Notes: generated by a model not told the origin, from the letters alone. A stretch of 64,000 nt of DNA from CAKZQX01 sp034437035 (GCA_034437035.1 DAOTUI010000090.1:8582-72581), one strand, 5' to 3'; shown: positions 9,346 through 18,781, numbered from the stretch's first letter. A program made the numbers and translations.

Positions 9346-10461
9346 ATGGCAATGTCAGTCCAACGAGCCGAGCGTGATCTCAACCGTTTCCGGCATATTG
9401 TGCGCGGGCGGATTAAAAAAGATCTGCGCAAGTATATGTCGCACGGTGAGATGATCGGGCGGCAGGGTAAACGCTATGTGAGTATTCCCCTGCCTCAGAT
9501 CGATATTCCGCAGTTTCGCTATGGAGCTAAACAGGGCGGTGGTGTCGGTCAGGGCGAGGGTGATGTCGGTGATCCGGTTGCCCAAGGTGATGGGCAGCCC
9601 GGTTCGGGTGAAGCCGGGAGTGAGCCCGGTTCGCATGTGCTTGAAGTCGATGTCCCGCTCGATGAGTTAGCCGAGATCCTGGGCGAGGAGTTACAACTGC
9701 CCAATATTCAGCCACGGGGCAAGAAGAATATTGTCAGTGAGAAAGATCGCTACAGCGGTATTCGCCGCACTGGTCCCGACTCGCTGCGCCATTTCAAGCG
9801 TACCTACCGCGAGGCGTTGCGCCGCCAGATTGCCGCCGGGGATTATAATACTAAAGATCCAGTGGTTATTCCGATCCGGGATGATATGCGTTACCGCTCC
9901 TGGAAAGAAACGCTCCTGCCAGAGAGTAATGCTGTCATTATCTATATGATGGATGTGTCAGGTTCGATGGGTACCGAGCAGAAGGAAATGGTACGTATTA
10001 CCGCCTTCTGGATCGAAACCTGGCTACGATCCCAGTATAAAGAGATCGACATTCGCTATATCGTGCATGATGCCGCGGCCAAAGAAGTTGATCAGGAGAC
10101 GTTCTACCACATCCGTGAGGGTGGCGGGACCAAGATCTCATCGGCGTACAAGCTGTGTAACCGACTGGTTGATGAGCGTTATCCTGTCAGCGAGTGGAAT
10201 ATTTATCCCTTCCACTTTAGTGATGGCGACAACTGGGGTGGCGGTGATACGCGCGAGTGTATCGAGTTGCTGCGCAAGGAGATGCTGCCCAAAGTCAACC
10301 AGTTCTGCTATGGACAGGTGCGCTCGCTCTACGGCTCCGGTCGCTTCGCCCACGATCTTGAGGAGTATCTCGGCGATGAGGAGAGCCTGGTGATTAGCGA
10401 AATTGCCGAGCGCGATGATGTCTACGATACCATTAAGGATTTCCTTGGTAAAGGGAAGTGA
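9346..10461 (+). CDS. yeaH: YeaH/YhbH family protein (DUF444, VWA-like)
   Basis: This 371-residue UPF0229 protein is a usual partner of PrkA kinases. After a basic N-terminus (about residues 1-60) there is a glycine-rich acidic linker (about 63-97). A von Willebrand A-like domain then carries the MIDAS motif DVSGSMG at 203-209. GGGTKISSAY and FSDGDNWGGGDT supply further metal-site-type residues. The start at 9346 follows GGAG by 10 nt; a second ATG two codons on is equally possible. Its role in the kinase pathway is inferred from conserved neighbourhood rather than from the sequence itself. Confidence 0.92.
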   Translation: MAMSVQRAERDLNRFRHIVRGRIKKDLRKYMSHGEMIGRQGKRYVSIPLPQIDIPQFRYGAKQGGGVGQGEGDVGDPVAQGDGQPGSGEAGSEPGSHVLEVDVPLDELAEILGEELQLPNIQPRGKKNIVSEKDRYSGIRRTGPDSLRHFKRTYREALRRQIAAGDYNTKDPVVIPIRDDMRYRSWKETLLPESNAVIIYMMDVSGSMGTEQKEMVRITAFWIETWLRSQYKEIDIRYIVHDAAAKEVDQETFYHIREGGGTKISSAYKLCNRLVDERYPVSEWNIYPFHFSDGDNWGGGDTRECIELLRKEMLPKVNQFCYGQVRSLYGSGRFAHDLEEYLGDEESLVISEIAERDDVYDTIKDFLGKGK

Positions 10462-10562
10462 CCGAAACTACTGGTTCAGACTAGAATCACCGCTGGTGTG
10501 TTGTCGTATCTGTCTGTGCTGGTGACTACGCGATACTCTATGACAGGTGGGAAGAGATTCCT

Positions 10563-12059
10563 ATGAAGAATACAAATCTGCCACCGGAACTCCAGGCTGC
10601 GCGTGAAGAAATCGAGGGTTATGCCCTTGAATATGGTCTGGATTTCTATCCGATCATCTATGAAGTGCTTGACTACCGCACGCTCTATGAGACGGCGGCG
10701 TTAGGCGGGTTTCCCACGCGCTATCCGCACTGGCGTTTCGGTATGGAATATGATCAGTTGCTCAAGGGTCATATCTGGTTGGGAAGTACCATCTACGAAA
10801 TGGTGATTAACACAAATCCTTCCTATTCGTATCTTCTGGAGGGCAATGAAGATGTCACCCAGAAGATGGTTATGGCCCATGTAACCGGGCATGTGGACTT
10901 TTTTAAGAATAACATGTGGTTTGCCCATACAAATCGTAAGATGCTCGATGAGATGGCAAACCATGCGTCACGGGTGCAGCGTATTATTGATCGCTATGGG
11001 TATGACATCGTCGAAGATTTTATCGATACCTGCCTCTCGCTGGAAAATCTGATCGATTATCATGCTCCCTACATCCGGCGACCCGAAGCACAAACTGCCC
11101 AGCCGATCGTTAGCGAAGAAGAAGTTCCCGTGGTTGAGGGGTTGAAGGTTGAGCGGAACTATATGCAGGATTATATCAACCCCCCGGATTTTTTGGATGA
11201 TCAACGTAAGAAGCTGGAGGAAGAACAGCTTCGGCAACGCCGTTTCCCCGAGAATCCGCAGAAGGACATCCTGCTCTTCCTGCTGAACTATGCGCCGCTG
11301 GAGCGCTGGCAGCATGCCATCCTGGGAATTGTTCGCGATGAAGCTTACTACTTTGCTCCCCAGGGTATGACCAAGATCTTGAACGAGGGATGGGCCAGTT
11401 ACTGGCACTCGACGATTATGACCCAGCGGGCGCTCAAGGCATCGGAGATTATCAGCTTTGCCGACCTGCACAGCGGGGTTGTGGCAACAAGTGGCGGCCG
11501 GCTCAATCCCTATAAGCTGGGGCTAGAACTGCTGCGCGATGTCGAGGATCGCTGGAACAAAGGCAAGTTCGGCAAAGAGTATGAAGATTGTGACAGTATC
11601 GCCGAGAAGGAGCAGTGGGATCGGCAGCTTGGTCTGGGTCGCCAAAAGATCTTCGAGATCCGGCGGCTCTATAACGATGTCACCTTCATCGACGAGTTTC
11701 TGACCCCTGAGTTTGCGCTGGAGCATAAGCTTTTCACCTTCCGCTACAATCGTGATACCGATTTCTATGAGATTGCCAGCCGTGAGTTCCAGGAGGTCAA
11801 GGAGAAGTTGCTCTTCCGCCTGACGAATTTCGGGCAGCCGTTTATTTATGTCGAGGATGCCAACTACAACAATCGCGGCGAACTCTATCTGCAACATCGC
11901 CACGAAGGGGTCGATCTAAAGATGGATTATGCCCGCGATACGATGCGCAACCTGAACAAGCTCTGGACGCGACCGATCCATCTGGAGACGGTGATTGATG
12001 AGAAGAAGCGTCTGCTCTCGTTTGACGGGCGTGACTTTAGCGAACGTAGAATTGATTAG
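10563..12059 (+). CDS. spoVR: SpoVR family protein
   Basis: This 498-residue protein matches the SpoVR/YcgB family. Typical segments are YPIIYEVLDYRTLYETAALGG-like sequence near residues 20-40, HVTGHVDFFKNNMWF, FLLNYAPLERWQ, NEGWASYWHSTIMTQ and the conserved C-terminal part. In Bacillus the family acts in spore cortex formation. In Gram-negatives YcgB is co-regulated with yeaGH in stationary phase. No sporulation genes are visible here, so a stress role is more likely. It lies about 100 bp after yeaH and 12 bp before the next gene. Confidence 0.93.
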   Translation: MKNTNLPPELQAAREEIEGYALEYGLDFYPIIYEVLDYRTLYETAALGGFPTRYPHWRFGMEYDQLLKGHIWLGSTIYEMVINTNPSYSYLLEGNEDVTQKMVMAHVTGHVDFFKNNMWFAHTNRKMLDEMANHASRVQRIIDRYGYDIVEDFIDTCLSLENLIDYHAPYIRRPEAQTAQPIVSEEEVPVVEGLKVERNYMQDYINPPDFLDDQRKKLEEEQLRQRRFPENPQKDILLFLLNYAPLERWQHAILGIVRDEAYYFAPQGMTKILNEGWASYWHSTIMTQRALKASEIISFADLHSGVVATSGGRLNPYKLGLELLRDVEDRWNKGKFGKEYEDCDSIAEKEQWDRQLGLGRQKIFEIRRLYNDVTFIDEFLTPEFALEHKLFTFRYNRDTDFYEIASREFQEVKEKLLFRLTNFGQPFIYVEDANYNNRGELYLQHRHEGVDLKMDYARDTMRNLNKLWTRPIHLETVIDEKKRLLSFDGRDFSERRID

Positions 12060-12071
12060 GGAGGAAACAGT

Positions 12072-12638
12072 ATGAATATAGGAAAGCAGGTGTTGGCGCA
12101 GTTGCGCTTGCTGGCAAAGGAAGGACCGGAGGCGGTTGGACTGCAGGTGTTGGAGCATGAGCACAAAACCTCGCAGTTGCTGCTGCAAGATGCCGATCAG
12201 TCGGTACGGCTGGAACTGTTTGATTACGACCGCTACAGCGTCACACTTCATATGCTCGAGGTTGGTACCCCCACCCCGGCAGTCGTCGCTGATACGCAAT
12301 CTGTGCTGAGTGCCTATGCGGCCGAGGTTGCGCGTGAGTTGAGTTACCTGGATGAGCCGCTGGCCGTCTGGGAACTGGAGAGTCGCGCGCAGGTTGCACA
12401 ACTGCGCTCGTTCCCACCGCTGCACGAGGATGAGGAAATTTCCTACTGGGAGGTGACGCTCACCGCTGGTACAGAGGGCACGGAGCGAAGCGCACGGATT
12501 ATGCGGTATCGCTGGGCTCCCGGTATGGCCGAGCGGGAGGTTGTGGCGTATCCGGCAACATTTGCCCTGATCGCGCGTATGGCCAACTCACTGAGTTCTG
12601 CGTTGGCTGCGGTAGCCGTCCCGGGTAGTACCAGTTAG
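12072..12638 (+). CDS. Uncharacterised protein of the PrkA-YeaH-SpoVR module
   Basis: This 188-residue acidic soluble protein begins 12 bp after the spoVR stop and has its own strong GGAGG, so it is very likely translated from the same mRNA. I do not recognise a family. There is no signal peptide or membrane segment. The N-terminal half (SVRLELFDYDRYSVTLHMLE) reads as alternating beta strands, and the end (FALIARMANSLSSALAAVA) as a helix. Its position makes it a candidate fourth component of the stress-kinase module. It is followed by a terminator. Confidence 0.75.
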   Translation: MNIGKQVLAQLRLLAKEGPEAVGLQVLEHEHKTSQLLLQDADQSVRLELFDYDRYSVTLHMLEVGTPTPAVVADTQSVLSAYAAEVARELSYLDEPLAVWELESRAQVAQLRSFPPLHEDEEISYWEVTLTAGTEGTERSARIMRYRWAPGMAEREVVAYPATFALIARMANSLSSALAAVAVPGSTS

Positions 12639-12670
12639 CGTACTGCCGTAACAACATACAGATAACGTAG

Positions 12671-12703
12671 AGACACGAAGTGTTCATAAGAACCTTCGTG
12701 TCT
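12671..12703 (+). terminator. Terminator of the prkA-yeaH-spoVR operon
   Basis: AGACACGAAG, a 13-nt loop and CTTCGTGTCT form a perfect 10-bp stem followed by TTGT, 33 bp after the stop of the 188-residue gene. The remaining stretch to prmC (12704-12924) is A+T-rich towards its end and presumably holds the prmC promoter, but no clear hexamer pair is visible. Confidence 0.65.
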
Positions 12704-12924
12704 TTGTATCCCGATTGCTCTATCTACCTGATCTACGGCTGATTTTTCCGGAGGGGCGCATCGCGCCGACCGCATGCCGGTGGTACGATGAGTTGTAGTA
12801 AACCGGGTGACTTTATGGCTATCCGGGCGTTATTGCTCTGGTTTGTGATGGATGGTATTACTACATAGTGTAATTACATCGCTTTATGTAAGTTTTTATA
12901 GATATATGATCTGGTTTTTACATC

Positions 12925-13824
12925 ATGTGTTCATCAGAATCCGGTATTATTAAGGATACAACAGTTCGACAACTACTCGCTGCTGCTACAACACTATTGC
13001 GAACCGTTAGCTCAACTCCACGTCTCGATGCCGAACTGTTGCTGGCACATGTGCTGGATTGGTCCCGCGCGCATCTGCTGGCTGAGCAGTCGTATATCCC
13101 CGGTGCAGATCACATCGCAGTCTTTCAACAACTCACGCAACGCCGCGCTCACGGCGAGCCGGTTGCATATCTTGTGGGATATCGCAGCTTCTATGGTCTG
13201 GATCTGCTGGTAGACCGGCGGGTGCTGGTGCCGCGTCCCGAAACGGAACTGCTTGTGGAACTTGCCCTGGGGCTTATCCGCGAGCGGCCGGCCGCGACAA
13301 CGCATACCGCACCAGCGTACTATATTGCCGATGTGGGAACGGGTAGTGGCGCTATTGCCGTTGCCCTGGCCGTTCATTTGCCGGGTGTGCATATTTATGC
13401 AACGGATATCTCGGAAGTCGCATTGGAGGTTGCGCGCGCAAATGTGGAATGTCACGGCGTGGGGGAGCAGGTAACGCTGTTGCACGGGGATCTCCTGACA
13501 CCAATGCCCCGGAAGGTAGACCTGATTATCAGCAATCCACCCTACACCATTCTGGCGGAGATTGATGCTGATGTGCGGGAGCATGAACCGCATCTGGCGT
13601 TGGATGGGGGCCCTGACGGTCTGGCGGTGTATCGGCGTTTGCTTGCGGAGGCACCGGCCTGGTTAGTGCCGGGCGGCAGCATGCTGATGGAGATAGGTGC
13701 GACTCAGGCGACGGCGGTGTCAGCCCTGGCACACACCATGTTCCCACTGTCACAGGTGACAGTTCACCGTGATCTGGCGGGACATAACCGCATCCTGGCG
13801 GTGCGAACAGTGGCTCATATGTAG
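12925..13824 (+). CDS. prmC: Release factor glutamine methyltransferase
   Basis: PrmC methylates the GGQ glutamine of peptide release factors RF1/RF2 using S-adenosylmethionine. The 299-residue sequence has the usual N-terminal helical domain (LDAELLLAHVLDWSRAHLL), RSFYGLDLLVD and VPRPETELLVE, the SAM-binding motif DVGTGSGAIA at 136-145 and the catalytic NPPY at 204-207. Length is normal for the family. prfA, a frequent neighbour, is absent here. The start ATG at 12925 lacks a strong Shine-Dalgarno, so a slightly later start cannot be excluded. Confidence 0.95.
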   Translation: MCSSESGIIKDTTVRQLLAAATTLLRTVSSTPRLDAELLLAHVLDWSRAHLLAEQSYIPGADHIAVFQQLTQRRAHGEPVAYLVGYRSFYGLDLLVDRRVLVPRPETELLVELALGLIRERPAATTHTAPAYYIADVGTGSGAIAVALAVHLPGVHIYATDISEVALEVARANVECHGVGEQVTLLHGDLLTPMPRKVDLIISNPPYTILAEIDADVREHEPHLALDGGPDGLAVYRRLLAEAPAWLVPGGSMLMEIGATQATAVSALAHTMFPLSQVTVHRDLAGHNRILAVRTVAHM

Positions 13825-14107
13825 CTCGCAACATGGCGAATAAGAGAAGATCGTGCAACCAGGCACGACAGGCACTAGTATACTCATTTTTTTGAAATGC
13901 GCAACCTGAATGCGAAATTATTCAGTTGTTTATGCGCGGCAATTAGGCATACCGATGCGGTATAGTATCCGACAGGACTTTTGGCCGGTTGTGATTCCTT
14001 TTTGTCACGCGTACAATAGAAATGTGGTGTAATCCACCTGTCATCCATACCTTTTGATCTTCCTGGTGCCTTCTGTCATAATCAAAGTAGTAGAAGAGGA
14101 GGCACAT

Positions 14108-14758
14108 ATGACTGCACTACTGGTTGCACTCGGCATCACGGTTTTGGCGATGCTGGTGTTGTTACTCTGGTTTGTGCCCCACCTGCTCCAGCAGCAGGCG
14201 GTACGCACAGCCAGCGAGTCGGCCCGGTTACGTGAGATGCTCCTGGATATGCTGAATGAACAGGAAGCCGTTACCCTACGGCAGACCCAGTTGAGTACAT
14301 CTATTTCTTGCTTACAGGACCAGCTTGAGCAGTTGGTCACAAACAGTGCACGAGGTGAATTGTCGGTACCATCTCCGGGCGGTGCATTTGACTCGGAGGC
14401 CCTGCGGAATATTGAAGCGCAAATTAACACGCTGCAGGGACAGTTCCAGGCCTGGTATGAACATCGGAATGGGGTTGTCCGGGCGCGTACGGAACAAGAT
14501 AATGAGTCGTGGGCGTACCTGCTCAGTCTGCTGTCAACTATTCAGGAGCGGGTCGGTACACTCTCAACGGAACGCACGAACCTCGCTGTCGGTGTCCACG
14601 CCAGTGCCCTGTTGGAGGAGTTGGAAAGCGAAATGCAGCATCTGCACGCCATCTCAAACGATATCTCCACGCTCCAGTGGCGACTGCGGCGCTCACTCAA
14701 TGAGCGTGAAACCAGCATCTCGGCACTACATACGCGCACCAGCAGTAGCGTAACCTGA
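14108..14758 (+). CDS. Membrane-anchored coiled-coil protein of unknown function
   Basis: The ATG at 14108 is preceded by GAGGAGG at the right distance and gives 216 residues. Residues 3-27 (ALLVALGITVLAMLVLLLWF) form one membrane segment. The rest is hydrophilic, rich in Gln, Glu, Ser and Thr with heptad-like leucines, so a long cytoplasmic or extracytoplasmic coiled coil is likely. The layout resembles RmuC-like or LapA-like anchors but no family motif is seen. It stands alone between prmC and a hydrolase. The gap 13825-14107 holds nothing that I can identify. Confidence 0.7.
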   Translation: MTALLVALGITVLAMLVLLLWFVPHLLQQQAVRTASESARLREMLLDMLNEQEAVTLRQTQLSTSISCLQDQLEQLVTNSARGELSVPSPGGAFDSEALRNIEAQINTLQGQFQAWYEHRNGVVRARTEQDNESWAYLLSLLSTIQERVGTLSTERTNLAVGVHASALLEELESEMQHLHAISNDISTLQWRLRRSLNERETSISALHTRTSSSVT

Positions 14759-14792
14759 ACAGCCTGGCCCGGCTTTAGTTGCACAATGTGAG

Positions 14793-14822
14793 GAGCAGCG
14801 ACACGTAGCGCGTGTGTTGCTC
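14793..14822 (+). terminator. Weak hairpin terminator
   Basis: GAGCAgCgACACG pairs imperfectly with CGTGTGTTGCTC and is followed by TTTC, 35 bp after the preceding stop. The remaining gap to 15077 shows no gene and no clear promoter pair. Confidence 0.4.
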
Positions 14823-15077
14823 TTTCGGAGTCTCCGCAACCGGGTGTGCGAAATATATTGCCGGATGTGCAAAATGTATTACAAGTCCCGTTTGATCATG
14901 GCAAGGTTCAGATGGGGTGAGGCCGGAAGGGTTTCCGGTGCATACCGGTCATAACCAATCGGTCAGTTCTGCGAAAGTGAAAGTGGTAGTTTCCAGGCTT
15001 TGCGATACTGTGTGCATTGGTGTCATCAGAGAACTACCTTGCTTGTGCCCGTTTGTTTAATTTAAAGCGAGATTACC

Positions 15078-15905
15078 ATGAGTATCGTTGTCATTGAAAA
15101 TCAGGCAGTTCATTATGAAGTATTTGGGCGTGGTCGCCCGGTACTCTTCTTACATGGCTGGCTCGGAAGCTGGCGTTACTGGTTCCCAACGATGGAAGTT
15201 GTTGCCGAGCATTTTCGCACCTATTCTTTTGATTTCTGGGGCTTTGGCGACTCGCGTCGAAAAAATACACAGGCAAGCATTCAAAATTATTCTGATCAGG
15301 TGATCCGCTTTCTCGATGCTCTGGGAATTGACCGGGTTATGCTGGTGGGGCACTCGATGGGCGGTATGGTGGCGGTAAAAACAGCAATCAACTATCCTGA
15401 TCGCATTCAACGTGTCGCCACGGTAGGCGCGCCGATTGTGGGCGACTCGCTCTCCTGGTTGCTTAAGTTAACGGATCGGCCGTTCTTTGCCGGTGGCTTT
15501 GCCCGGGTGCCCTGGCTGCGGCGTACGCTGTTCCGGTTTTTCCTGGGCGAAACCAGTGACCCGGCGGTGAATGAAGTGATTGACGATAGCGTTAAGTCGA
15601 GTGCGCTTACGTTGAGTCGGGCAGTGAGTTCGATGTGGCGGACGAATTTGCAACCCGAACTGACGCGCCTGCGCATTCCCGCGCTCATTGTTCATGGTGG
15701 TCGTGATGATATTGTTAGCCCAAACCAGATCGACCTGTTTGACTCGATCCCCTGTGCTGAAGTTGTGCTGATGCCCAGTAGCCGCCATTTTCCCTTCCTC
15801 GACGAGGCAGAAGTTTTCAACGAGGTGCTCCTGCGCTTTCTTAAGCAGGTGACACCGGCAACGGTCCCAAAAGTTGCCCTCCGTGAACGTGCGGCGATTT
15901 TGTAG
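15078..15905 (+). CDS. Alpha/beta-fold hydrolase
   Basis: This 275-residue cytoplasmic protein has a complete alpha/beta hydrolase layout: HGWLGSWRYW (oxyanion region, about 26-35), GHSMGG with nucleophile Ser93, acid Asp in HGGRDDIVSP (Asp210/211) and His237 in SSRHFPFLDE. It is closest in look to the small lipase/esterase/haloperoxidase-like group. Substrate cannot be told. It is followed by a long hairpin and then by ccmA, so it is probably a single-gene unit. Confidence 0.88.
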   Translation: MSIVVIENQAVHYEVFGRGRPVLFLHGWLGSWRYWFPTMEVVAEHFRTYSFDFWGFGDSRRKNTQASIQNYSDQVIRFLDALGIDRVMLVGHSMGGMVAVKTAINYPDRIQRVATVGAPIVGDSLSWLLKLTDRPFFAGGFARVPWLRRTLFRFFLGETSDPAVNEVIDDSVKSSALTLSRAVSSMWRTNLQPELTRLRIPALIVHGGRDDIVSPNQIDLFDSIPCAEVVLMPSSRHFPFLDEAEVFNEVLLRFLKQVTPATVPKVALRERAAIL

Positions 15906-15971
15906 CTTCCCCATCAGCCAGACCGCGCAGACTCTCCCGCTGTTGTCTATATTCTATGCCTGTCACACCAG

Positions 15972-16020
15972 ACCGCGTGAAGTGTCTCACACCAGTTATG
16001 AGTGAGCTGCTTTACGCGGT
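15972..16020 (+). terminator. Two-tier hairpin between hydrolase and ccmA
   Basis: ACCGCGTGAAG pairs with CTTTACGCGGT (10 of 11), and an inner CTCAC...GTGAG stem stacks above it. No T tract follows. The outer arm resembles the ends of the nested-palindrome repeats found after 29.8 kb, but the rest of such an element is absent, so I treat it as an ordinary hairpin. Confidence 0.4.
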
Positions 16021-16098
16021 TGCGTGTGTAATCCTTCCTGGATAGTTGTGATAGAATAGGTATAACCATTCGTGTTGTGAAATCAGGGCGGGTAGAGT

Positions 16099-16734
16099 TT
16101 GGTAGATCTGAATGCGTTGCGCCTCGAACTCAGCGATGTGACGGCGGGCTACGGCTCGCGGGTTGTGCTACGCGCTATTTCGTTGACGCTGGGGCCAGGG
16201 GAGACGCTGGTTGTCAGCGGGGCAAACGGTAGCGGGAAGAGCACGCTGCTGCGTATGCTGTGCGGATTGCAGCAGCCCACCAGCGGTACAATTCAGTATT
16301 GCCACGATGGTATGGCCTACTCGCCCGAGCAGGCGCGGCATCTGCTGGGGTGGGTCGCCCCTGACCTGACACTCTACCGGGAGTTGACCGCGCGGGAAAA
16401 TCTGCAGTTCTTTGCTGAGGTACGAGGAATGCACTGCTCGGATGCGCAGATTGATGAACTGCTGGAGCGGGTGGGCCTGGGTGGGCGCGGCGATGACCGG
16501 GTGGCCTGCTACTCTTCCGGGATGACCCACCGACTGCGTTATGCCTATGCCTTGCTGCATCATCCCCGGGTGCTGCTGCTCGATGAGCCAACCGTTACCC
16601 TTGATGAGCGGGGCGCGGCGGTGGTGGAGCAGGTGGTTGACGCGCAGCGTGCCGTTGGAATGAGCATTATTGCCACCAATGATCCCCGCGAACTGCGTTT
16701 TGGGGATTATGTGTTGACATTGAATACTGCCTGA
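16099..16734 (+). CDS. ccmA: Heme exporter ATP-binding protein CcmA
   Basis: CcmA is the ATPase of the CcmABCD complex, which releases holo-CcmE during system I cytochrome c maturation. The 211-residue sequence has Walker A GANGSGKST (41-49), the signature SSGMTHR (139-145, in place of LSSGQ.RR) and Walker B VLLLDEP (158-164). The start appears to be TTG at 16099 because no in-frame ATG precedes the conserved region. ccmB starts 4 bp after the stop, so the two are co-translated. Confidence 0.93.
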   Translation: MVDLNALRLELSDVTAGYGSRVVLRAISLTLGPGETLVVSGANGSGKSTLLRMLCGLQQPTSGTIQYCHDGMAYSPEQARHLLGWVAPDLTLYRELTARENLQFFAEVRGMHCSDAQIDELLERVGLGGRGDDRVACYSSGMTHRLRYAYALLHHPRVLLLDEPTVTLDERGAAVVEQVVDAQRAVGMSIIATNDPRELRFGDYVLTLNTA

Positions 16735-16737
16735 GCG

Positions 16738-17430
16738 ATGACGCCTTCTCTGCAAGCACTGCTGACGGCAGCCTGGGCGGTTTTTGTCAAAGACCTGCGC
16801 AGTGAGTTGCGTACGCGCTATGCGCTGAATGCGATGCTGCTGTTTGCCGCGAGTAGTGCGGTGGCGGTCAGCCTGGGAGCGCAGTTTCTGGGTACGCAGC
16901 AGAATGTTGAGCCGTTACAGGCGGCACTCCTCTGGATTGCGCTCCTCTTTGCCGCACTGAATGGACTCTCGCGGAGCTTTGTTCAGGAAGAAGAGACTCG
17001 GACGGCGCTGGCGTTGCGGCTGGCTTCCCCGCCTATCGCAATCTACCTGGGTAAGCTGCTGTTTAATCTGATTCTGCTGGCTGCGCTCGATACCGTTACC
17101 AGTCTGCTGTTCATTATGTTTGTGGGCGTTGCAATCGGCAATGTTGGCCTCTTTGTTACGCTGCTGGCGCTGGGCAGTCTCTGCCTGACGACGGCGACGA
17201 CTATTCTGGCAGCAATTATTGCCAAAGCCAACTTCAAAAGTGCATTGTTTGCGGTACTGGCTTTTCCCCTGTTTATTCCGCCCCTGATCCTCGTTATCCG
17301 GGGGACAGCGCTGGCCCTGACCGGAGCTTCCTGGGGGGACGGCGCATCGTTTCTGCAGGCACTCATCTCTTATGCCGTGGTTACATTTGTGGCATCGCTC
17401 TTCCTCTTTCAGACGGTGTGGGAGTCCTGA
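16738..17430 (+). CDS. ccmB: Heme exporter membrane protein CcmB
   Basis: CcmB is the six-helix membrane partner of CcmA. The 230-residue sequence starts with a cytosolic amphipathic segment (FVKDLRSELRTRYALN) typical of CcmB, then shows hydrophobic segments spaced as in the family, including LFAALNGLSRSFVQEEE between helices 2 and 3. Length matches the usual 220-230 residues. A gap of about 385 bp with its own promoter separates it from ccmC. Confidence 0.92.
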   Translation: MTPSLQALLTAAWAVFVKDLRSELRTRYALNAMLLFAASSAVAVSLGAQFLGTQQNVEPLQAALLWIALLFAALNGLSRSFVQEEETRTALALRLASPPIAIYLGKLLFNLILLAALDTVTSLLFIMFVGVAIGNVGLFVTLLALGSLCLTTATTILAAIIAKANFKSALFAVLAFPLFIPPLILVIRGTALALTGASWGDGASFLQALISYAVVTFVASLFLFQTVWES

Positions 17431-17733
17431 CCCGCCGGCATGTTTCGCCGGTTGCCATTAGGCAAGGTATGGGCGTGGTTGGTGGTAAACATGGGTTTTA
17501 AGCACTTCCCTGATGCGTTATAATACAAGCAGGAATTTTTACAAAGTTCAATAGAACACTGGTGTGCCTGCGCGCTCGTTGCTGCTCTGTACATCAGCCA
17601 GTTGTGTTAAGACAACTTCGCTAGTAGCACGATCAGGCCGATCCTGTCGGATTTAGTGTGCTTCTACCGCATTCTGAAGCCTGCTAACCCTGCTCATTGT
17701 TTATGCTGCACGGTGCAGGATGTACAACTTCTA

Positions 17734-17762
17734 TTGCTTTGGGTGCAAAAGCGTAGTATGAT
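17734..17762 (+). promoter_or_regulatory. Promoter for ccmC-ccmD-ccmE-ccmF
   Basis: TTGCTT at 17734-17739 and TATGAT at 17757-17762, with a 17-bp spacer, end 53 bp before ccmC. Another TATAAT at 17519-17524 lies further upstream. No gene is seen in 17431-17815. Confidence 0.5.
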
Positions 17763-17815
17763 GTGTCAGAATCATTCTGGTCAATGCCAATACGAGCCGG
17801 GAAGGTGATGACCCT

Positions 17816-18781
17816 ATGGTGCAGCAAATGAGCCGGATTGCGAAGCTGCTGCTGGGTGTGTGGATGGCTGGAGTCGTGGTTGCGATGTTTCTGGTTGTCC
17901 CGCAGTATGAAGGTCTTGGCGATGCCGGGCGGATTATCATTATGCATGTGCCGACCGCCTGGGTGAGTGTCCTGGCCTTTGCAGTTTCGGCAATCTTTAG
18001 TGGATTATATCTCTGGCGTGGGCGTCCCGCCGATGATCATCGCGCGCTTGCCGCAGCGGAGAGTGGCTTTCTGTTTACGGTGCTGGCAACCGTAACCGGC
18101 GCGATCTTTTCGCAGGTGGTGTGGGGGATCTATTGGAACTGGGATCCGCGCCAGACTTCGATTTTTGTTTTGCTCCTGATCTATGCCGCGCTGTTTGCGC
18201 TGCGTTCGGCGATTGAGCATGTGGAACGCCGCCGCAAACTTAGCGCTGTCTACTCCCTGTTTGCCTTTATTACTGTTCCATTTTTGATGTTTATTGCACC
18301 GCGTGCCGCCGACAGTACCCTGCATCCCAATTGTGCCTTCCTGCCGGGAAGCAAGTGCGACGGCGTTGTGCTGGCGGAGGGGCAGATTCGGCTGCTGGGC
18401 GACCGGAAGGTCGAACTGCTCAGTCTGGGTCAGCAGGGCGATCGCATGGTTGCGCAGGTTGAGGTCAGCGAGCCGGGTTTGACCAGCAGTTCAATCCTGG
18501 AGCCGAGCTTTGATCTGGCGCAGGGACGGCCGGATGTGTCACCGAATTTCCCCGGGTTGCGGTTCCAACTGGCCCTGGAAGAGGTGGATACGACAACCGG
18601 GAATGTGCGTCTGAATATCGAAGCTCCCGGCACCGGGTTGATGGACAACCCACGCACGCTCTTTACCTTCCTGGCATCAAACCTGGGCTTTACGGCACTG
18701 TTTCTCTGGATGTTGCAGGTGCGGGCGAATCTGCTTGGGGTGCAGTGGGATCTTGAGCGGCGAGAGGGGGCACTGGTATGA
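17816..18781 (+). CDS. ccmC: Cytochrome c biogenesis protein CcmC with a large inserted domain
   Basis: CcmC loads heme onto CcmE. Conserved parts are HVPTAW (His44), the tryptophan-rich WGIYWNWDPR motif (103-112) and STLHP (His170), which together bind heme on the outer face. Family members are about 230-250 residues; this one has 321 because about 108 residues (172-280, with Cys173 and Cys181) are inserted between the second heme histidine and the last helix (TLFTFLASNLGFTALFLWML). The insert is hydrophilic and must face outside. Its stop overlaps the ccmD start (ATGA), so translation is coupled. Confidence 0.93.
   Translation: MVQQMSRIAKLLLGVWMAGVVVAMFLVVPQYEGLGDAGRIIIMHVPTAWVSVLAFAVSAIFSGLYLWRGRPADDHRALAAAESGFLFTVLATVTGAIFSQVVWGIYWNWDPRQTSIFVLLLIYAALFALRSAIEHVERRRKLSAVYSLFAFITVPFLMFIAPRAADSTLHPNCAFLPGSKCDGVVLAEGQIRLLGDRKVELLSLGQQGDRMVAQVEVSEPGLTSSSILEPSFDLAQGRPDVSPNFPGLRFQLALEEVDTTTGNVRLNIEAPGTGLMDNPRTLFTFLASNLGFTALFLWMLQVRANLLGVQWDLERREGALV

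Noticed and set aside
15972..16020. An outlying copy of the nested-palindrome family
   Set aside because: Only the ACCGCGT/ACGCGGT arms are similar. Inner arms, central hairpin and flanks are absent, and the length is 49 bp.
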